Positions 1 to 8,534 of a DNA stretch of 64,000 bases are shown piece by piece (the stretch's first letter is position 1; each line of letters starts with the position of its first letter). The DNA is taken from assembly GCF_000423545.1 (NCBI RefSeq), contig NZ_KE384031.1, positions 133,843 to 197,842 of the forward strand, read 5' to 3'. The notes beneath the pieces are model-generated. The model was given only the letters and a program-made list of their open reading frames with translations. It searched no databases and was not told the origin of the DNA. The stretch is from Metapseudomonas resinovorans DSM 21078 (GTDB lineage: Bacteria; Pseudomonadota; Gammaproteobacteria; Pseudomonadales; Pseudomonadaceae). A program made the translations under genes and the position numbers.

Positions 1-179
1 GACAGACGCGACCAGGCCAGGTTGTTCAGGCTGAACAGCAGCGCCGAGAAGTCCCCATCGTTTACCGCTAGGAAGCACAAGGCGCCGCCCACCAGCATGG
101 TCAGGCCGATGTGCACGCGCAGCACCAACAGGGTGAAGGTGGCGGCCAGCGCCAGCAGGCCAAGACTGAGTCCGCTCAT
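1..179 (-). CDS. dctM: TRAP transporter large permease DctM (5' part only)
   Basis: This is the first 59 codons of a TRAP dicarboxylate-type large permease; the rest lies beyond the left window edge. The visible N-terminus is a run of hydrophobic helix with the start of a second segment, typical of the multi-span DctM subunit that forms the transport path. Its ATG overlaps the dctQ stop by 4 bases, so the two are translationally coupled. With dctQ and dctP it forms a high-affinity, ion-gradient-driven uptake system. Next to the hpa genes, 4-hydroxyphenylacetate or a related aromatic acid is the likely substrate (inference from context). Confidence 0.85.
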   Translation of the reverse strand, partial: MSGLSLGLLALAATFTLLVLRVHIGLTMLVGGALCFLAVNDGDFSALLFSLNNLAWSRL

Positions 180-706
180 GCGTGTTGCTCCCGGGCAAGG
201 CAATGGAGGGTTCGGGCAGCGGCGGCGACGGCCAGCAACAGCAGGCTCGGCACGATCAACAGCAGGGGTATCCACAGGGGGACCGAGAGCAGGGTCGAAA
301 CTTCGCCGTACTCTCGGCTCTCCAGCACCTGCAGGCCGGTGCGCCAGGCCAGCACCAGGGCGGCAATCACACAGAGGGTATGTGCGAAGGCATCCAGCCA
401 GGCCTGGGCCCGCGCCGGCAGTTTCAGGGTGAAGGCATCCACCTTGATGTGCTGGCCACGCAGTTCACAAAGCGGCAGGAAGGCGGCGATGGCCACGGCT
501 GCGCCAATCTCCATCAGTTCGATATCACCATGGACCGGCGTGGCGAACAGCTTGCGGCCGATAACCGACAGCAAGGACATGGCCACGAGCGCCAGCAGAA
601 TCAACCCGCCACCCAGGGCGAACCCCTGGGTCACGCGGTACAACAGGCGGCCCGCGGTGCCGCGCCCCGTTTCGGGCGCGGCGTCATAGGAAAGGGACTC
701 GTTCAT
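176..706 (-). CDS. dctQ: TRAP transporter small permease DctQ
   Basis: The 176-residue product has four hydrophobic segments and the usual length of a DctQ subunit. The family motif region around residues 55-75 includes an acidic GDIELMEIG stretch. DctQ is the small membrane subunit that bridges the periplasmic binding protein and DctM. It lies 6 bases after dctP and overlaps dctM by 4 bases, so dctPQM reads as one operon on the minus strand. Confidence 0.9.
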   Translation of the reverse strand: MNESLSYDAAPETGRGTAGRLLYRVTQGFALGGGLILLALVAMSLLSVIGRKLFATPVHGDIELMEIGAAVAIAAFLPLCELRGQHIKVDAFTLKLPARAQAWLDAFAHTLCVIAALVLAWRTGLQVLESREYGEVSTLLSVPLWIPLLLIVPSLLLLAVAAAARTLHCLAREQHA

Positions 707-712
707 CGCGGG

Positions 713-1735
713 TCACCGGGCCTGGGTCGACAGGCTGCGGGCGCCTTCCAGCAGGGCCTTGCCATCCAGCCCCTTGTCGCTGGCCTCACTCGCCCAGGCC
801 TCGGCCACTGGGGCGGCAGCCTGGCGCATGGCCGCGTAGGCGGACTCGTCGATGGCCACCATCTGCGCGGCCGGCGTCGCATTGCGGGCCTTGTCGAGGA
901 AGCTGTCCCAGGCCGTGGCGAAGCGCTCGTTCAAGGTCGGGCCACTGTTGCGCTCGATGATGGCACGCAGGTCCTCGGGCAGGCTGTTGAACTTGCGCTC
1001 GTTCATCAGCATGGCGAGCACGGTGTAGGAGAACGCGGGCTGGCCGGCTGGGATGGAGGAATGGTGGTCGGTTACCTCGTCCAGTTTGGTCGGCGGCACC
1101 ACTTCCCAAGAGGCGAGAGCACCGTCGACCACGCCCTTGGAGATGGACTCGGTCATCTGCGCCGGCGGCATGCTCACCGGGGCGGCGCCAAGGGCTTCCA
1201 CCAGTTTCGCAGCGGTGCGGCTGGAAGCACGCAACTTGAGATTCTTCAGGTCATCGAGGCTGGCCACGGCCTTGCCACGGGTGTGGATGTCCATGCCGCC
1301 GTCACCATGGATGGACAGCACCTTGTAGCCCTTGAAGTCGTCCCTGGCGTACTGCTCGTAGTACTGCCAGATGATCGGGTTACTTGCCTTGGCCCCCGCC
1401 GGCAGCATGAAGGGCAGTTCCATGGCCTCGATGCGCGGGAACTTGCCTGCCGAGTAGGCCGGCGCCGTCCAGACGATGTCGGCCACGCCATTGCGCGCCA
1501 TGTCGGCCAGCTTGGCCGGGGTGCCCCCCAACTGCATCGAGGGATAGAGCTGGCATTTCAGGCGGCCGGCCGATTCGCTGGCGAGCTGCTGGCACCAAGG
1601 TTCGATGATGTTGCGCTGGGCATTGGAATTGGCGGGCAGGAAGTGCGCGACCTTGAGGGTGTAGACCGGTTCCGCCAAGGCAGCGGAGGAAACGCAGGCA
1701 GCAGCCAGCAGGACGGCAAGCTTGGACATCTTCAT
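713..1735 (-). CDS. dctP: TRAP transporter periplasmic binding protein DctP
   Basis: The 340-residue solute-binding protein belongs to the DctP (TRAP) family. I chose the ATG at 1735 because it opens directly into a signal peptide (MKMSKLAVLLAAACVSSAAL, cleavage after Ala-Glu) and has a GAGG-type ribosome site upstream; an in-frame start 15 codons earlier would spoil the signal. The mature part begins with YTLKVAHFLP, a typical TRAP opening. It is the first gene of dctPQM and is divergent from the porin gene. The promoter overlaps a sequence also found before hpaG1, so it is probably induced with the 4-hydroxyphenylacetate pathway. The exact ligand is not readable from sequence. Confidence 0.9.
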   Translation of the reverse strand: MKMSKLAVLLAAACVSSAALAEPVYTLKVAHFLPANSNAQRNIIEPWCQQLASESAGRLKCQLYPSMQLGGTPAKLADMARNGVADIVWTAPAYSAGKFPRIEAMELPFMLPAGAKASNPIIWQYYEQYARDDFKGYKVLSIHGDGGMDIHTRGKAVASLDDLKNLKLRASSRTAAKLVEALGAAPVSMPPAQMTESISKGVVDGALASWEVVPPTKLDEVTDHHSSIPAGQPAFSYTVLAMLMNERKFNSLPEDLRAIIERNSGPTLNERFATAWDSFLDKARNATPAAQMVAIDESAYAAMRQAAAPVAEAWASEASDKGLDGKALLEGARSLSTQAR

Positions 1736-1831
1736 GGGGGTGAGCCTCGTTGTTCTTGTACTCGCGTGTGTGCCTGCCAAGCCCGCAATGCAGCATCGGC
1801 AGCGCCGATCTCGTTAACAGATTCAAGATCT

Positions 1832-1866
1832 CGTTAACACATTAACCTTTATAATGACACTGTCAA
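1832..1866 (-). promoter_or_regulatory. Candidate dctP promoter with shared hpa operator
   Basis: On the minus strand a perfect -35 TTGACA (1866-1861) is followed after 16 bases by a weak -10 TAATGT (1844-1839). The -10 lies inside CGTTAACACATTAA (1832-1845, plus-strand reading), which recurs identically at 4521-4534 before hpaG1. A further CGTTAAC lies at 1812-1818. The overlap of promoter and repeat suggests control by HpaR or HpaA; this is inferred from position and identity only. Confidence 0.5.
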
Positions 1867-2016
1867 CCACAGACAACTCTTTGCCAGAAGCCATGTTCGT
1901 CACACCCATTCCACGAACAGAATAAAAAACCTTATTACTCAATTACTTAATAAATTCACACATCATTACCGGCAAAGCCCTGACGCCGGAAGCCTGGCAG
2001 GGAAACACAAAAATAT

Positions 2017-2037
2017 TGATTGTTAAGATATTAATCA
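2017..2037 (+). promoter_or_regulatory. Dyad upstream of the OprD-type porin
   Basis: The arms TGATT and AATCA are separated by 11 bases that contain GTTAA and ATTAA. The dyad lies 80 bases before the porin start. It could be an operator for the porin. A -35-like TTGATT overlaps the left arm, but no convincing -10 follows at normal spacing. Confidence 0.3.
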
Positions 2038-2116
2038 GATGCTAGTAATCTGCGTCGCCGCCACTTGGCCCCACCTGGTGTCGGCGCCATCGCAACGGCC
2101 TCTGGAGACAAGAACA

Positions 2117-3364
2117 ATGATCAGGCCCCACCTGCAACGCACTCGTGAAGCAACCGTCCTCACCCTGCTGGCGCTCGCCTGCAGCACGCCCGCCGTCGCC
2201 GACCTGGCCGGCGACAGCAAGGCCAGCCTCGAGCTGCGCAACGTCTACCTCAACCGCGATTTCCGCCAGGATGGCGCGCCCCAGTCGAAGGCAGCCGAAT
2301 GGGGCCAGGGCTTCATCGCCCGCTTCGAGTCCGGCTTCACTGAGGGGAGCATCGGCGTCGGCCTGGATGCCCTGGGCGAGCTGGGGGTGAAGCTCGACTC
2401 CAGTCGCGACCGCCGAGGCACTGGCCTACTGCCTTTCGGCCCCTCCAGCAAGGAACCGGTGGACGACTACAGCGAGCTGGGCCTGACCGCCAAGCTGCGC
2501 GCCTCGAAGAGCGTGCTGCGCCTGGGTACCCTGCAGCCGACCCTGCCGGTGGCGATGTACAACGACACCCGCCTGCTGCCTTCGACCTTCACCGGCGGCC
2601 TGCTCACCAGCCAGGAGCTGGATGGCCTGACCCTGAATGCCGGGCGCTTGACCGAGACCAACCTGCGGGACTCCTCCAGCCGAGACGACATCGGCTACGC
2701 CGGCCAGACCAGCGAGCACTTCGACTTCGCCGGTGGCACCTATGCGCTAACGCCTAGCCTCGCGCTGACGGCGTACACCTCAGAGCTGGAAGACATCTAC
2801 CGCCAGCACTTCGCCGGCCTGGTGCACACCCTGCCCCTGGGCGAGGGCCTCAGCCTGCGCAGCGACCTGCGCTACTTCGACAGCCGCGATACGGGGGCAG
2901 GCAAGGCCGGGCGCGTCGACAACCGCAACTTCAACGGCATGTTCAGCCTGACCGCCGGCGCCCAGCGCTTCTCTGCCGCCTGGCAGCGCCTGTCCGGCGA
3001 TAGCGCCTTCCCCTTCCTCACCGGTGGAGATCCCTTCGTGGTCAACCTGGTGACCTACAACACCTTCACCAAGCCCGAGGAAGACTCCTGGCAACTGCGC
3101 TATGACTACGACTTCGCCAGCCTGGGTATTCCGGGGTTGAGCTTCATGACCCGATACGTCAGCGGCGATGGCGTGGAACAGGGCGCAGTGCGTGACGGCC
3201 GCGAATGGGAACGCGACACCGACCTCGCCTATGTGGTGCAGAGCGGCAGCCTGCGCGGCTTCAATATCCGCCTGCGCAACGTCACCTTCCGCTCAGGCGA
3301 CGGCCTGACCCAGGACATCGACGAGAACCGCATCATCCTCGGCTACACCCTGGCGCTCTGGTAG
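2117..3364 (+). CDS. OprD-family outer membrane porin
   Basis: The 415-residue protein belongs to the OprD/OpdK family of substrate-specific porins. I chose the ATG at 2117 (GGAGA ribosome site 10 bases upstream) because it opens into a signal peptide ending in Ala-Val-Ala before DLAGDSKASLELRN, the usual OprD opening. The C-terminus ends in a beta-strand with terminal Leu-Trp, as expected for BAM-dependent insertion. Family members admit aromatic or dicarboxylic acids. Its place between the TRAP system and the hpa genes suggests it lets hydroxyphenylacetate across the outer membrane (inference). Confidence 0.88.
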   Translation: MIRPHLQRTREATVLTLLALACSTPAVADLAGDSKASLELRNVYLNRDFRQDGAPQSKAAEWGQGFIARFESGFTEGSIGVGLDALGELGVKLDSSRDRRGTGLLPFGPSSKEPVDDYSELGLTAKLRASKSVLRLGTLQPTLPVAMYNDTRLLPSTFTGGLLTSQELDGLTLNAGRLTETNLRDSSSRDDIGYAGQTSEHFDFAGGTYALTPSLALTAYTSELEDIYRQHFAGLVHTLPLGEGLSLRSDLRYFDSRDTGAGKAGRVDNRNFNGMFSLTAGAQRFSAAWQRLSGDSAFPFLTGGDPFVVNLVTYNTFTKPEEDSWQLRYDYDFASLGIPGLSFMTRYVSGDGVEQGAVRDGREWERDTDLAYVVQSGSLRGFNIRLRNVTFRSGDGLTQDIDENRIILGYTLALW

Positions 3365-3426
3365 ACCGCCCGCCCCCTCTCCCAAGGGGAAAGGGGTGAT
3401 TCCCGGCTTCCCTCCGGCACGGTCCT

Positions 3427-3475
3427 GCAGGGGCGAATTCATTCGCCAGGCGGGACGCAGTCCTGCCGCAGGTTG
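3427..3475. repeat. REP-like element, GCGAATTCATTCGCC class
   Basis: The palindromic core GGGCGAATTCATTCGCC is followed by a partial inverted copy (GCAGGTTGGCG). The same core recurs at 13246-13343, near 17209 and, diverged, near 51915. It lies between the porin and hpaA, in the convergent space. Confidence 0.6.
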
Positions 3476-3515
3476 GCGCCGAGGAAGGAGGCCCAACGTC
3501 CGGGCCATGAGCGGA

Positions 3516-4433
3516 TCAGCGCCAGGCCTCTTCCTTGTCCCCGGCCCGGCGATGGCGATACTCCCCGGGGCTCATGCCGGCGTTGCGGGCGAAGAAGCGG
3601 CTGAAGTAGGCCGGGTCCTTGAAGCCCAGCTGGTAGCAGATCTCGTTGGCCGAGTTGCCGGTGAACAGCAGCAGGCGCTTGGCCTCCTGCATCACCCGGT
3701 CGTGGATCAGGCGCTTGGATGGCAGGTCGGCGATGCGTCGGCAGATGTCGTTCAGGCGCGCCTCGGTCACCCCCATCTGGCTGGCGTACTGCACGAGGGG
3801 CCAGTGCTCGCGGTAGTGCGCCTCGATCAGCCCGTTGAAGCGGTGGAACACCTGCAGGTCTTCGTGACGCGCCGGCTGCGCCTTGAGCGAACGGGCCGAC
3901 AAACGCAGCAGGCTGATGAAGATCAGCCGCGTCAGCGCCGACAGGCTCGCCTCGCGCCCCGGACGCTGGGCACCGAACTCGCTGCGCAACTGGTCGAAGA
4001 GTAAATCCAGGCGTTGCACTTCCTCGCGGTATTCCTCCCCCAGCTCCGAAAAGGCGACGCACACCGGCGCAATCTGCGGACCGTCAGCCAGGCCCTGCTC
4101 GGCCTCCAGCAGCGGCCAGACCAGTTGCTGACGAACCGTGAGTACGTGGCCATCGGCGTCCTGCTCGGTGACGAAGGCATGCGGGATGGTCGGTGGCGTG
4201 AGGAAGAACAGCGGGCCTTCCTGGCGGTACTGCTGCTCATCCAGGTACACCCGCACCGCACCGCTCTTCACGTAGTGCACCTGGAAGAACCGGTCGTGGC
4301 GATGCACCGGCATGTTGCGGCCGAAGAAGTCCGCCAGCTTGCCCAGGGCCTCGTAATGCACCTCGGAGTCGGCGTAACGCTGGTCGTAGACCTGGCCGAT
4401 GTTGATGTTGGGAATGGGCTGGCGCTCTGACAT
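3516..4433 (-). CDS. hpaA: AraC/XylS-family activator HpaA
   Basis: The 305-residue regulator has an N-terminal cupin-like effector domain (residues about 15-150) and a C-terminal double helix-turn-helix AraC domain (about 205-305, including GVTEARLNDICRRI and a SANEICYQLGFKDPAYFSRF signature). I chose the ATG at 4433 because the family begins MSERQPIPNINIGQVYD. It is divergent from hpaG1 across 167 bases. In E. coli and relatives HpaA activates the hydroxylase genes in response to 4-hydroxyphenylacetate. Here it may act on the pathway and uptake promoters, but its sites are not proven. Confidence 0.9.
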   Translation of the reverse strand: MSERQPIPNINIGQVYDQRYADSEVHYEALGKLADFFGRNMPVHRHDRFFQVHYVKSGAVRVYLDEQQYRQEGPLFFLTPPTIPHAFVTEQDADGHVLTVRQQLVWPLLEAEQGLADGPQIAPVCVAFSELGEEYREEVQRLDLLFDQLRSEFGAQRPGREASLSALTRLIFISLLRLSARSLKAQPARHEDLQVFHRFNGLIEAHYREHWPLVQYASQMGVTEARLNDICRRIADLPSKRLIHDRVMQEAKRLLLFTGNSANEICYQLGFKDPAYFSRFFARNAGMSPGEYRHRRAGDKEEAWR

Positions 4434-4493
4434 GGCGACCTTTCTCCGCTGCCTTTGCACACCTTCGATGACGAAAGGCGAAGACGCAAGGCT

Positions 4494-4536
4494 TGACGAT
4501 CATTAACATGTTAAATATAACGTTAACACATTAATG
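4494..4536 (+). promoter_or_regulatory. hpaG1 operon promoter and operator
   Basis: A -35 TTGACG (4494-4499) and a -10 TATAAC (4516-4521) are 16 bases apart, a good sigma-70 pair. The spacer holds a perfect 12-bp palindrome TTAACATGTTAA (4503-4514). The 14-mer CGTTAACACATTAA at 4521-4534 is shared with the dctP promoter. CATTAA at 4501 and TTAATG at 4531 form an outer dyad. A repressor bound here would block RNA polymerase, which fits the MarR protein HpaR (inference). Confidence 0.6.
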
Positions 4537-4600
4537 AAAACCTCGTTACGGGTGGCGCCCCTGTCACGGTCCACCCGCTTTTTATCCACAGGAGACCACC

Positions 4601-5260
4601 ATGCGCCCTGCACTCGACCACGTCGCCACCGGCACCCTGTTCGGCGTCGCGCTGAACTACCAGGGCCTGCTGGAGAGCCGTCTGGACGAATTCCAGCAGC
4701 CCCCCTACCAGAAGCCGCCGGTCAAGCCGGTGCTGTTCATCAAGACCCCAAATACCCGCAACGGCCACGGCCAACCGGTGGTGTATCCGAAGGGCGTCGA
4801 GCACCTGCAACCCGGCCCGGCGCTGGGTGTGGTGATCGGCAAGAGCGCCAGCCGTGTGCGTGCCGAAGACGCCATGGCCCATGTGGCCGGCTACGTGATC
4901 GTCAACGAGTTCAGCCTGCCGGAAGAGAGCTACTACCGCCCGGCAGTGAAGGCCAAGTGCCGCGACGGCTTCTGCCCCATCGGCCCGGAATTCGTCCCCG
5001 CCGCGCAGATTCAGGACCCGCACACCCTAACGCTCAAGCTCTTCGTCAACGGTGAACTGCGCCAGGAAAACACTACCGCCAACCTGGTGCGCGGTATTCC
5101 CCAGTTGATCGAGGAGATCAGCGACTTCATGACCCTGCACGAAGGTGACGTGCTGATCACCGGCACCCCGGAAGGCCGCGTCGACGTGCAGCCCGGTGAC
5201 CTCGTGGAAGTGGAAATCAGCGGCCTCGGCCGCCTCGCCAACACCGTGGTTGCGGAATAA
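4601..5260 (+). CDS. hpaG1: HpaG1: homoprotocatechuate-pathway isomerase/decarboxylase, first half
   Basis: The 219-residue fumarylacetoacetate-hydrolase-fold protein matches the N-terminal half of E. coli HpaG. That enzyme decarboxylates 5-oxo-pent-3-ene-1,2,5-tricarboxylate and isomerises the product. Visible family motifs are FGVALNYQG near the start and EISDFMTLHEGDVLITGTPEG near the end. The start has a good ribosome site (CAGGAG, 9 bases upstream). It is first in the plus-strand pathway operon and is followed after 10 bases by hpaG2. Splitting HpaG into two genes is common in Pseudomonas. Confidence 0.92.
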   Translation: MRPALDHVATGTLFGVALNYQGLLESRLDEFQQPPYQKPPVKPVLFIKTPNTRNGHGQPVVYPKGVEHLQPGPALGVVIGKSASRVRAEDAMAHVAGYVIVNEFSLPEESYYRPAVKAKCRDGFCPIGPEFVPAAQIQDPHTLTLKLFVNGELRQENTTANLVRGIPQLIEEISDFMTLHEGDVLITGTPEGRVDVQPGDLVEVEISGLGRLANTVVAE

Positions 5261-5270
5261 GGAGCCCGAG

Positions 5271-6044
5271 ATGAAACACGCACGCATCCGTTACCAGGGC
5301 GAAGTCCACGCCGTGACCGTGGAAGCAGGCAATGCTGTCCGCCTTGCCGATGGCCGCCTGCTCGCCGAAGACCAGGTCCTGTGGCTGCCGCCCGCTACCG
5401 GCAGCATGTTCGCCTTGGGGCTGAACTACGCCGACCACGCCGCCGAACTGTCCTTCAAGGCGCCCACCGAGCCGCTGGCCTTCATCAAGTCGCCGGGTAC
5501 CTACACCGGCCACAACCAGGCCACCTGGCGCCCGGACAACGTCGCCTACATGCACTACGAGTGCGAACTGGTGGCGGTGATCGGCAAGCCGGCGCGCAAC
5601 GTCAAGCGCGAGGACGCCCTCGCCTACCTGGCCGGCTACACCGTCTGCAACGACTACGCCATCCGCGACTACCTGGAGAATTACTACCGGCCCAACCTGC
5701 GGGTGAAGAACCGCGATGCCACCACCCCGGTCGGCCCCTGGATTGTCGACGCCGCCGACGTGCCCGATCCCTCGAAATTGAAGCTGCGCACCTGGGTGAA
5801 CGGCGAGCTGAAACAGGAAGGCACCACCGCGGACATGATCTTCGACATCCCTTACCTGATCGAATACTTCTCCAGCTTCATGACCCTGCAGCCGGGCGAC
5901 ATGATCGCCACCGGCACGCCGGAAGGCCTGGCCGACGTGGTGCCCGGCGATGAAGTGGTGGTGGAAGTGGAAGGCGTGGGCCGCCTGGTCAACCGAATCG
6001 TCAGCGAAGAGGCCTTCTTCGCCAGCAAGCAACAAGAGGCATGA
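5271..6044 (+). CDS. hpaG2: HpaG2: homoprotocatechuate-pathway isomerase/decarboxylase, second half
   Basis: The 257-residue protein corresponds to the C-terminal half of fused HpaG and is a paralogue of hpaG1. It carries the FAH-fold signature FALGLNYADH, a metal-ligand stretch with HYECELVAVIG, and FMTLQPGDMIATGTPEG. I chose the ATG at 5271 from the GGAG site just upstream and the family N-terminus; a longer in-frame reading would run back into hpaG1. The stop overlaps the hpaE ATG by 4 bases, indicating coupled translation. Confidence 0.92.
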   Translation: MKHARIRYQGEVHAVTVEAGNAVRLADGRLLAEDQVLWLPPATGSMFALGLNYADHAAELSFKAPTEPLAFIKSPGTYTGHNQATWRPDNVAYMHYECELVAVIGKPARNVKREDALAYLAGYTVCNDYAIRDYLENYYRPNLRVKNRDATTPVGPWIVDAADVPDPSKLKLRTWVNGELKQEGTTADMIFDIPYLIEYFSSFMTLQPGDMIATGTPEGLADVVPGDEVVVEVEGVGRLVNRIVSEEAFFASKQQEA

Positions 6045-7510
6045 GCAACATGATCAAGCACTGGATCAACGGCCAGGAAGTCGAGAGCAAAGAGGTCTTC
6101 GTCAATTACAACCCGGCCACCGGCGATGCCATCGGCGAAGTCGCCAGCGGCGGGGCCGAAGAAATCGCCGCCGCCGTGGCCGCCGCCAAGGACGCCTTCC
6201 CCAAGTGGGCCAACACCCCGGCCAAGGAACGCGCCAAGCTGATGCGCAAGCTGGGTGAGCTGATCGACCAGAACGTGCCGCACCTGGCCGAGCTGGAAAC
6301 CCTGGATACCGGCCTGCCGATCCATCAGACGAAGAATGTGCTGATCCCCCGCGCCTCGCACAACTTCGAGTTCTTCGCCGAGGTCTGCACCCGCATGGAC
6401 GGCCACAGCTACCCGGTGGACGATCAGATGCTCAACTACACCCTCTACCAGCCCGTGGGTGTCTGTGGCCTGGTCTCACCCTGGAACGTGCCGTTCATGA
6501 CCGCCACCTGGAAGACCGCGCCCTGCCTCGCGCTGGGCAACACCGCGGTGCTGAAGATGAGCGAGCTGTCGCCGCTGACCGCCAACGAACTGGGCCGTCT
6601 GGCGCTGGAAGCCGGCATCCCGAAAGGCGTGCTCAACGTGGTGCAGGGCTACGGTGGCACCGCTGGCGACGCCCTGGTCCGCCACCCGGACGTGCGCGCG
6701 ATTTCCTTCACCGGCGGCACCGCCACTGGGCGCAAGATCATGCAGACCGCCGGCCTGAAGAAGTACTCCATGGAGCTGGGCGGCAAGAGCCCGGTGCTGA
6801 TCTTCGATGATGCCGACCTCGACCGCGCCCTGGATGCCGCGCTGTTCACCATCTTCTCGCTGAACGGCGAGCGCTGCACCGCGGGCTCGCGGATCTTCAT
6901 CCAGGAAGGCGTCTACGACCAGTTCGTCGCCGAGTTCGCCGCCCGTGCCAAGCGCCTGATCGTCGGCGACCCGCAGGACCCGAAAACCCAGGTTGGCTCG
7001 ATGATCACCCAGGCCCACTACGACAAGGTCACCGGCTACATCCGCATCGGCATCGAAGAAGGCGCCACCCTGCTGGCGGGCGGCCTGGAGCGCCCGGCGA
7101 ACCTGCCGGCGCACCTGGCTCGCGGCCAGTTCATCCAGCCCACCGTGTTCGCCGACGTCGATAACCGCATGCGCATCGCCCAGGAAGAGATCTTCGGACC
7201 GGTGGTCTGCCTGATGAAGTTCAAGGACGAAGCCGAAGCGCTGCGCCTGGCCAACGACACCGAATACGGCCTGGCCTCGTACATCTGGACCCAGGACATC
7301 GGCAAGGCCCACCGCCTGGCCCGTGGCATCGAGGCCGGCATGGTGTTCATCAACAGCCAGAACGTACGCGACCTGCGCCAGCCGTTCGGCGGCGTGAAGG
7401 GCTCGGGCACTGGCCGCGAAGGCGGCCAGTACAGCTTCGAGGTCTTTGCCGAGATCAAGAACGTGTGCGTTTCCATGGGCAGTCACCACATCCCGCGATG
7501 GGGCCTGTGA
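6041..7510 (+). CDS. hpaE: 5-carboxymethyl-2-hydroxymuconate semialdehyde dehydrogenase
   Basis: The 489-residue NAD-dependent aldehyde dehydrogenase oxidises the ring-cleavage product of homoprotocatechuate to the tricarboxylic intermediate. The catalytic glutamate is Glu245 in MELGGKSP and the catalytic cysteine is Cys279 in NGERCTAGSR. The Rossmann signature FTGGTATG precedes them. Length and motifs match HpaE. It overlaps hpaG2 by 4 bases and is followed by an 89-base gap with a stem-loop before hpaD. Confidence 0.95.
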   Translation: MSNMIKHWINGQEVESKEVFVNYNPATGDAIGEVASGGAEEIAAAVAAAKDAFPKWANTPAKERAKLMRKLGELIDQNVPHLAELETLDTGLPIHQTKNVLIPRASHNFEFFAEVCTRMDGHSYPVDDQMLNYTLYQPVGVCGLVSPWNVPFMTATWKTAPCLALGNTAVLKMSELSPLTANELGRLALEAGIPKGVLNVVQGYGGTAGDALVRHPDVRAISFTGGTATGRKIMQTAGLKKYSMELGGKSPVLIFDDADLDRALDAALFTIFSLNGERCTAGSRIFIQEGVYDQFVAEFAARAKRLIVGDPQDPKTQVGSMITQAHYDKVTGYIRIGIEEGATLLAGGLERPANLPAHLARGQFIQPTVFADVDNRMRIAQEEIFGPVVCLMKFKDEAEALRLANDTEYGLASYIWTQDIGKAHRLARGIEAGMVFINSQNVRDLRQPFGGVKGSGTGREGGQYSFEVFAEIKNVCVSMGSHHIPRWGL

Positions 7511-7530
7511 GATAACTGCTACTCCATAAA

Positions 7531-7551
7531 GAGGGGAGTACCGCTCCCCTC
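7531..7551 (+). promoter_or_regulatory. Stem-loop between hpaE and hpaD
   Basis: Perfect 8-bp arms GAGGGGAG and CTCCCCTC flank a 5-base loop. No run of T follows, so this is not a standard terminator. It could stabilise the upstream transcript or be a processing site within the operon. Confidence 0.45.
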
Positions 7552-7599
7552 CCCGTGCCGGCGTGCAACCGACCGACAACAAGACCAGGAGTTACCGTC

Positions 7600-8523
7600 A
7601 TGGGCAAACTTGCTCTGGCTGCCAAGATCACCCACGTCCCCTCCATGTACCTGTCCGAACTGCCGGGCCCGCGCCAGGGCTTCCGCCAGGCCGCCATCGA
7701 CGGGCACATCGAGATCAGCCGCCGCTGCCGCGAGCTGAACGTCGATACCATCGTCGTGTTCGACACCCACTGGCTGGTCAACGCCAACTACCACATCAAC
7801 TGCGCGCCGAACTTCGAAGGCCTGTACACCAGCAACGAGCTGCCGCACTTCATCGCCAACATGGAATACGGCTTCCCGGGTAACCCCGAACTGGGCCGCC
7901 TGCTGGCCGAGGAGTGCAACCGCCTCGGCGTGGAAACCATGGCCCACGACGCCACCACCCTGGGTCCTGAGTACGGCACCCTGGTGCCCATGCGCTACAT
8001 GAACACGGACCGCCACTTCAAGGTGGTTTCGGTTTCGGCGCTGTGCACCTCCCATTACCTGAACGACAGCGCCCGCCTCGGCTGGGCCATGCGCAAGGCG
8101 GTGGAAGAACACTACGACGGCACCGTCGCCTTCCTCGCCAGCGGCTCGCTGTCCCACCGCTTCGCCCAGAACGGACAAGCACCGGAATTCGCTACCAAAG
8201 TCTGGAGCCCCTTCCTGGAAACCCTCGACCACCGTGTGGTGCAGATGTGGGAAGACGGTGAGTGGGAAGACTTCTGCGGCATGCTCCCGGAGTACGCGGT
8301 CAAGGGCCACGGCGAAGGCTTCATGCACGACACCGCCATGCTGCTGGGCGCGCTGGGCTGGTCGAAGTACGACGGCAAGGCGGAGGTAGTCACCCCCTAC
8401 TTCGGCTCGTCCGGTACCGGCCAGATCAACGCCATCTTCCCGGTCACCCCGCAGGATGGCTCGGCCATTCCCGCCGCGCAGGCCTCCAACCCGGCCGGCG
8501 TCGTCTCCACCAGCCGCCTGTAA
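7600..8523 (+). CDS. hpaD: 3,4-dihydroxyphenylacetate 2,3-dioxygenase
   Basis: The 307-residue extradiol dioxygenase belongs to the LigB-type class. It opens homoprotocatechuate to 5-carboxymethyl-2-hydroxymuconate semialdehyde using a non-haem metal. Likely ligands are His12 (KITHVPSM), His57 (VVFDTHW) and Glu239 (GHGEGFMHD), the LigB pattern. I chose the ATG at 7600, which has an AGGAG site 8 bases upstream and the family start MGKLALAAKITH. It is followed 11 bases later by hpaF. Confidence 0.95.
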   Translation: MGKLALAAKITHVPSMYLSELPGPRQGFRQAAIDGHIEISRRCRELNVDTIVVFDTHWLVNANYHINCAPNFEGLYTSNELPHFIANMEYGFPGNPELGRLLAEECNRLGVETMAHDATTLGPEYGTLVPMRYMNTDRHFKVVSVSALCTSHYLNDSARLGWAMRKAVEEHYDGTVAFLASGSLSHRFAQNGQAPEFATKVWSPFLETLDHRVVQMWEDGEWEDFCGMLPEYAVKGHGEGFMHDTAMLLGALGWSKYDGKAEVVTPYFGSSGTGQINAIFPVTPQDGSAIPAAQASNPAGVVSTSRL

Positions 8524-8534
8524 GGAGCGTCGCC

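Larger units (their letters stand above)
1736..2116. other. Divergent intergenic region dctP / porin
   Basis: This 381-base AT-rich stretch has no gene. It contains the dctP promoter and operator (1832-1866) and an imperfect dyad TGATT-N11-AATCA at 2017-2037 upstream of the porin. Outside these I see no further structure. Confidence 0.6.

Noticed and set aside
182..1837. A plus-strand open frame of 551 codons over dctQ and dctP
   Set aside because: It runs opposite two TRAP genes and has no recognisable domain.
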